Positions 62,803-64,000 of a DNA stretch of 64,000 bases are shown piece after piece; position 1 is the first letter of the stretch, and the number at the start of each line of letters is the position of its first letter. The stretch lies in assembly GCF_013283195.1 (NCBI RefSeq), contig NZ_JABEKT010000001.1:1770509-1834508 (forward strand), read 5' to 3'. This DNA comes from Ensifer adhaerens. GTDB lineage: Bacteria > Pseudomonadota > Alphaproteobacteria > Rhizobiales > Rhizobiaceae. Both the position numbers and the translations under genes were made by a program. The notes under the pieces are model-generated. The model did not search any database. It saw only the letters and a program-made list of their open reading frames with translations, and was not told where the DNA came from.

Positions 62803-63924
62803 ATGGACATAAAAGTCAGCGGTTCGGGACTTCAGCGCCAGGTTATTTTCTGGCTGCTGGTGCTTGCCGCCTTCATCGCCTTCCTGATGGTTTTCAGCTC
62901 GATCCTGCTGCCGTTCCTGGCCGGCATGGCGCTGGCCTATTTCCTCGATCCGGTCGCTGACCGCCTTGAACGCCTCGGCCTTAGCCGCCTGATGGCGACA
63001 GTCGTGATTCTCATCGGCTTCGTGGTCATCTTTGCCCTGTCTTTGATGATCATCATTCCCGTGATCTTCACGCAGGCCGCCGATTTCATCCAGAAGATGC
63101 CCGGCTATATCGCCAAGCTGCAGGAATTGTTGACCGACAGCCAGTCGACCTTGTTGCCGGACTGGCTTGCGGACCAGATGACGGCGATCAAGCAGAATTC
63201 GGCCAAACTGCTGGAGCAGGGCGCCAGCTTCCTCGGCACGCTCTTCCAGCAGCTCTGGAATTCCGGCATGGCGCTGCTCGACATCCTGTCGCTCTTCGTC
63301 ATTACGCCTGTTGTCGCCTTCTATCTGCTGCTCGACTGGGACCGGATGGTCGATAGGGTCGACAGCTGGGTGCCGCGCGACTATGTCGGCGTCGTCCGCC
63401 AGATCGCCCGCGACATGAACACGACGATCGCTGGCTTCGTTCGCGGTCAGGGCTCGCTCTGCATCATCCTTGGCCTTTACTATGGCATCGGCCTATCTCT
63501 CGTGGGTCTCAATTTCGGCCTGCTCATCGGCCTGTTTGCCGGCATGATCAGTTTCGTCCCCTATGTCGGCTCGATGGTGGGGCTGGTGCTGGCGGTCGGC
63601 GTGGCGCTGGTGCAGTTCTGGCCGGATTATCTCTGGATCGGGCTTGTCGCCGCCATCTTCTTCAGCGGCCAGTTTCTGGAAGGCAACATCCTGCAGCCCA
63701 AGCTGGTCGGCAAGAGCGTCGGCCTGCATCCGGTCTGGCTGATGTTCGCGCTCCTTGCCTTCGGCGCCCTCTTCGGTTTCGTCGGGCTGCTGGTTGCCGT
63801 TCCCGCGGCGGCGGCCATCGGCGTGCTTGTTCGCTTCGGCATCCAGCGATACCTTGATAGTGACCTCTACCATGGGCATGGGAAGGTCGCGGTGAAGAAG
63901 ACAAAGGGCAATCAGCCCGGCTGA
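62803..63924 (+). CDS. AI-2E/PerM-family membrane transporter
   Basis: A 373-residue inner-membrane protein of the AI-2E transporter (PerM) family with about eight helices: an N-terminal pair (VIFWLLVLAAFIAFLMVF), a soluble middle segment, and the C-terminal group with GSLCIILGLYYGIGLSLVGL, GMISFVPYVGSMVGLVLAV and a family-typical EGNILQPKLVGKSVGLHP. The start MDIKVSGSGL has GGGGA upstream; an ATG at 62761 is in frame. Despite the family name, most members have not been shown to transport autoinducer-2. It lies between purM (divergent) and hda (28 bases downstream), an order conserved in rhizobia. Confidence 0.87.
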   Translation: MDIKVSGSGLQRQVIFWLLVLAAFIAFLMVFSSILLPFLAGMALAYFLDPVADRLERLGLSRLMATVVILIGFVVIFALSLMIIIPVIFTQAADFIQKMPGYIAKLQELLTDSQSTLLPDWLADQMTAIKQNSAKLLEQGASFLGTLFQQLWNSGMALLDILSLFVITPVVAFYLLLDWDRMVDRVDSWVPRDYVGVVRQIARDMNTTIAGFVRGQGSLCIILGLYYGIGLSLVGLNFGLLIGLFAGMISFVPYVGSMVGLVLAVGVALVQFWPDYLWIGLVAAIFFSGQFLEGNILQPKLVGKSVGLHPVWLMFALLAFGALFGFVGLLVAVPAAAAIGVLVRFGIQRYLDSDLYHGHGKVAVKKTKGNQPG

Positions 63925-63951
63925 TCGTCCCCTCCTTGTCCCGAGTACAGC

Positions 63952-64000
63952 ATGACAAAACGTCCCTTCGAACAACTGCCATTGGCATTCGACCACGACC
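63952..64000 (+). CDS. hda: DnaA regulatory inactivator Hda, start only
   Basis: Only 16 codons are in the window (MTKRPFEQLPLAFDHD). The QLPLAF segment is the sliding-clamp-binding motif found at the N terminus of Hda, which stimulates ATP hydrolysis by DnaA after initiation. Its position right after a PerM-family gene and near purM-purN matches other rhizobia. The gene continues beyond base 64000; the call is based on the motif and context. Confidence 0.75.
   Translation, partial: MTKRPFEQLPLAFDHD

Noticed and set aside
1-64000. CRISPR arrays, insertion sequences, tRNA or rRNA genes
   Set aside because: I looked for spaced direct repeats, transposase motifs and tRNA-like T-arm sequences in the intergenic regions and saw none. 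A covariance-model search would settle tRNAs.

Overview
This window reads as a stretch of core chromosome from an alphaproteobacterium of the order Hyphomicrobiales (Rhizobiales), most likely Sinorhizobium/Ensifer or a close relative. The evidence is gene content and order: rpsF-rpsR-DUF2232-rplI, dnaB with alr and radA nearby, fabD-fabG-acpP-fabF-mltG-yicC-gmk, lptF-lptG-lptD-surA-like-pdxA-rsmA, ndk, pgsA-moaD-moaE, uvrC, a RopB-type porin, lpiA/mprF-acvB, and purM-purN next to a PerM-type gene and hda. High GC, small ATGA overlaps and RIME-like intergenic palindromes fit the same group. The genus is inferred, not proven. I saw no tRNA, rRNA, CRISPR array, insertion sequence or prophage. The first gene (radA) and the last gene (hda) are cut by the window edges.

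Region 1 (1-9.3 kb): radA and alr on the minus strand, an araC-azlC-azlD unit wedged between alr and dnaB, then dnaB, then an EmrR/EmrB/EmrA-like efflux operon with a SlyA-type palindrome in front. Region 2 (9.3-13.7 kb): the ribosomal operon rpsF-rpsR-DUF2232-rplI, a ClbS/DfsB-family protein and a Tas-like aldo/keto reductase. Region 3 (13.9-20.9 kb): the fatty acid synthesis cluster, running into mltG, yicC and gmk. Region 4 (21.1-28.7 kb): the outer-membrane biogenesis operon lptF-lptG-lptD-surA-like-pdxA-rsmA, nearly all genes touching or overlapping.

Region 5 (29-37.9 kb) is more mixed: pepA-holC, a sugar 1-dehydrogenase whose stop codon lies inside a palindromic repeat, a GNAT protein, an ABC-F ATPase, two tandem small secreted paralogues beside a MarR regulator, and a GGDEF protein with a degenerate active site. 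Region 6 (38-45 kb): an 884-residue adenylation-carrier-membrane acyltransferase fusion (the most unusual gene here), DinB, GST, ndk, a lipoprotein coupled to a CGNR regulator, and a solitary LivH-like permease. Region 7 (44.7-53 kb): moaE-moaD-pgsA, uvrC-SDR, the RopB-like porin behind an AT-rich leader, a second GST, an RNase T2 lipoprotein with a secreted companion, and rlmJ. Region 8 (53-64 kb): a lone molybdopterin oxidoreductase, a CDF metal exporter, a NudK-like hydrolase, the lpiA-acvB lysyl-phosphatidylglycerol synthase/hydrolase pair, purM-purN, a PerM-family transporter and the start of hda.

Taken together this is a housekeeping region dominated by envelope construction (LPS transport, lipids, peptidoglycan, lysyl-PG), translation and DNA replication, with accessory genes placed between the conserved blocks. 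No obvious defence or secretion system is present. The best candidates for undescribed biology are the adenylation-carrier-acyltransferase fusion, the paired secreted mini-proteins, and the RNase T2 pair.
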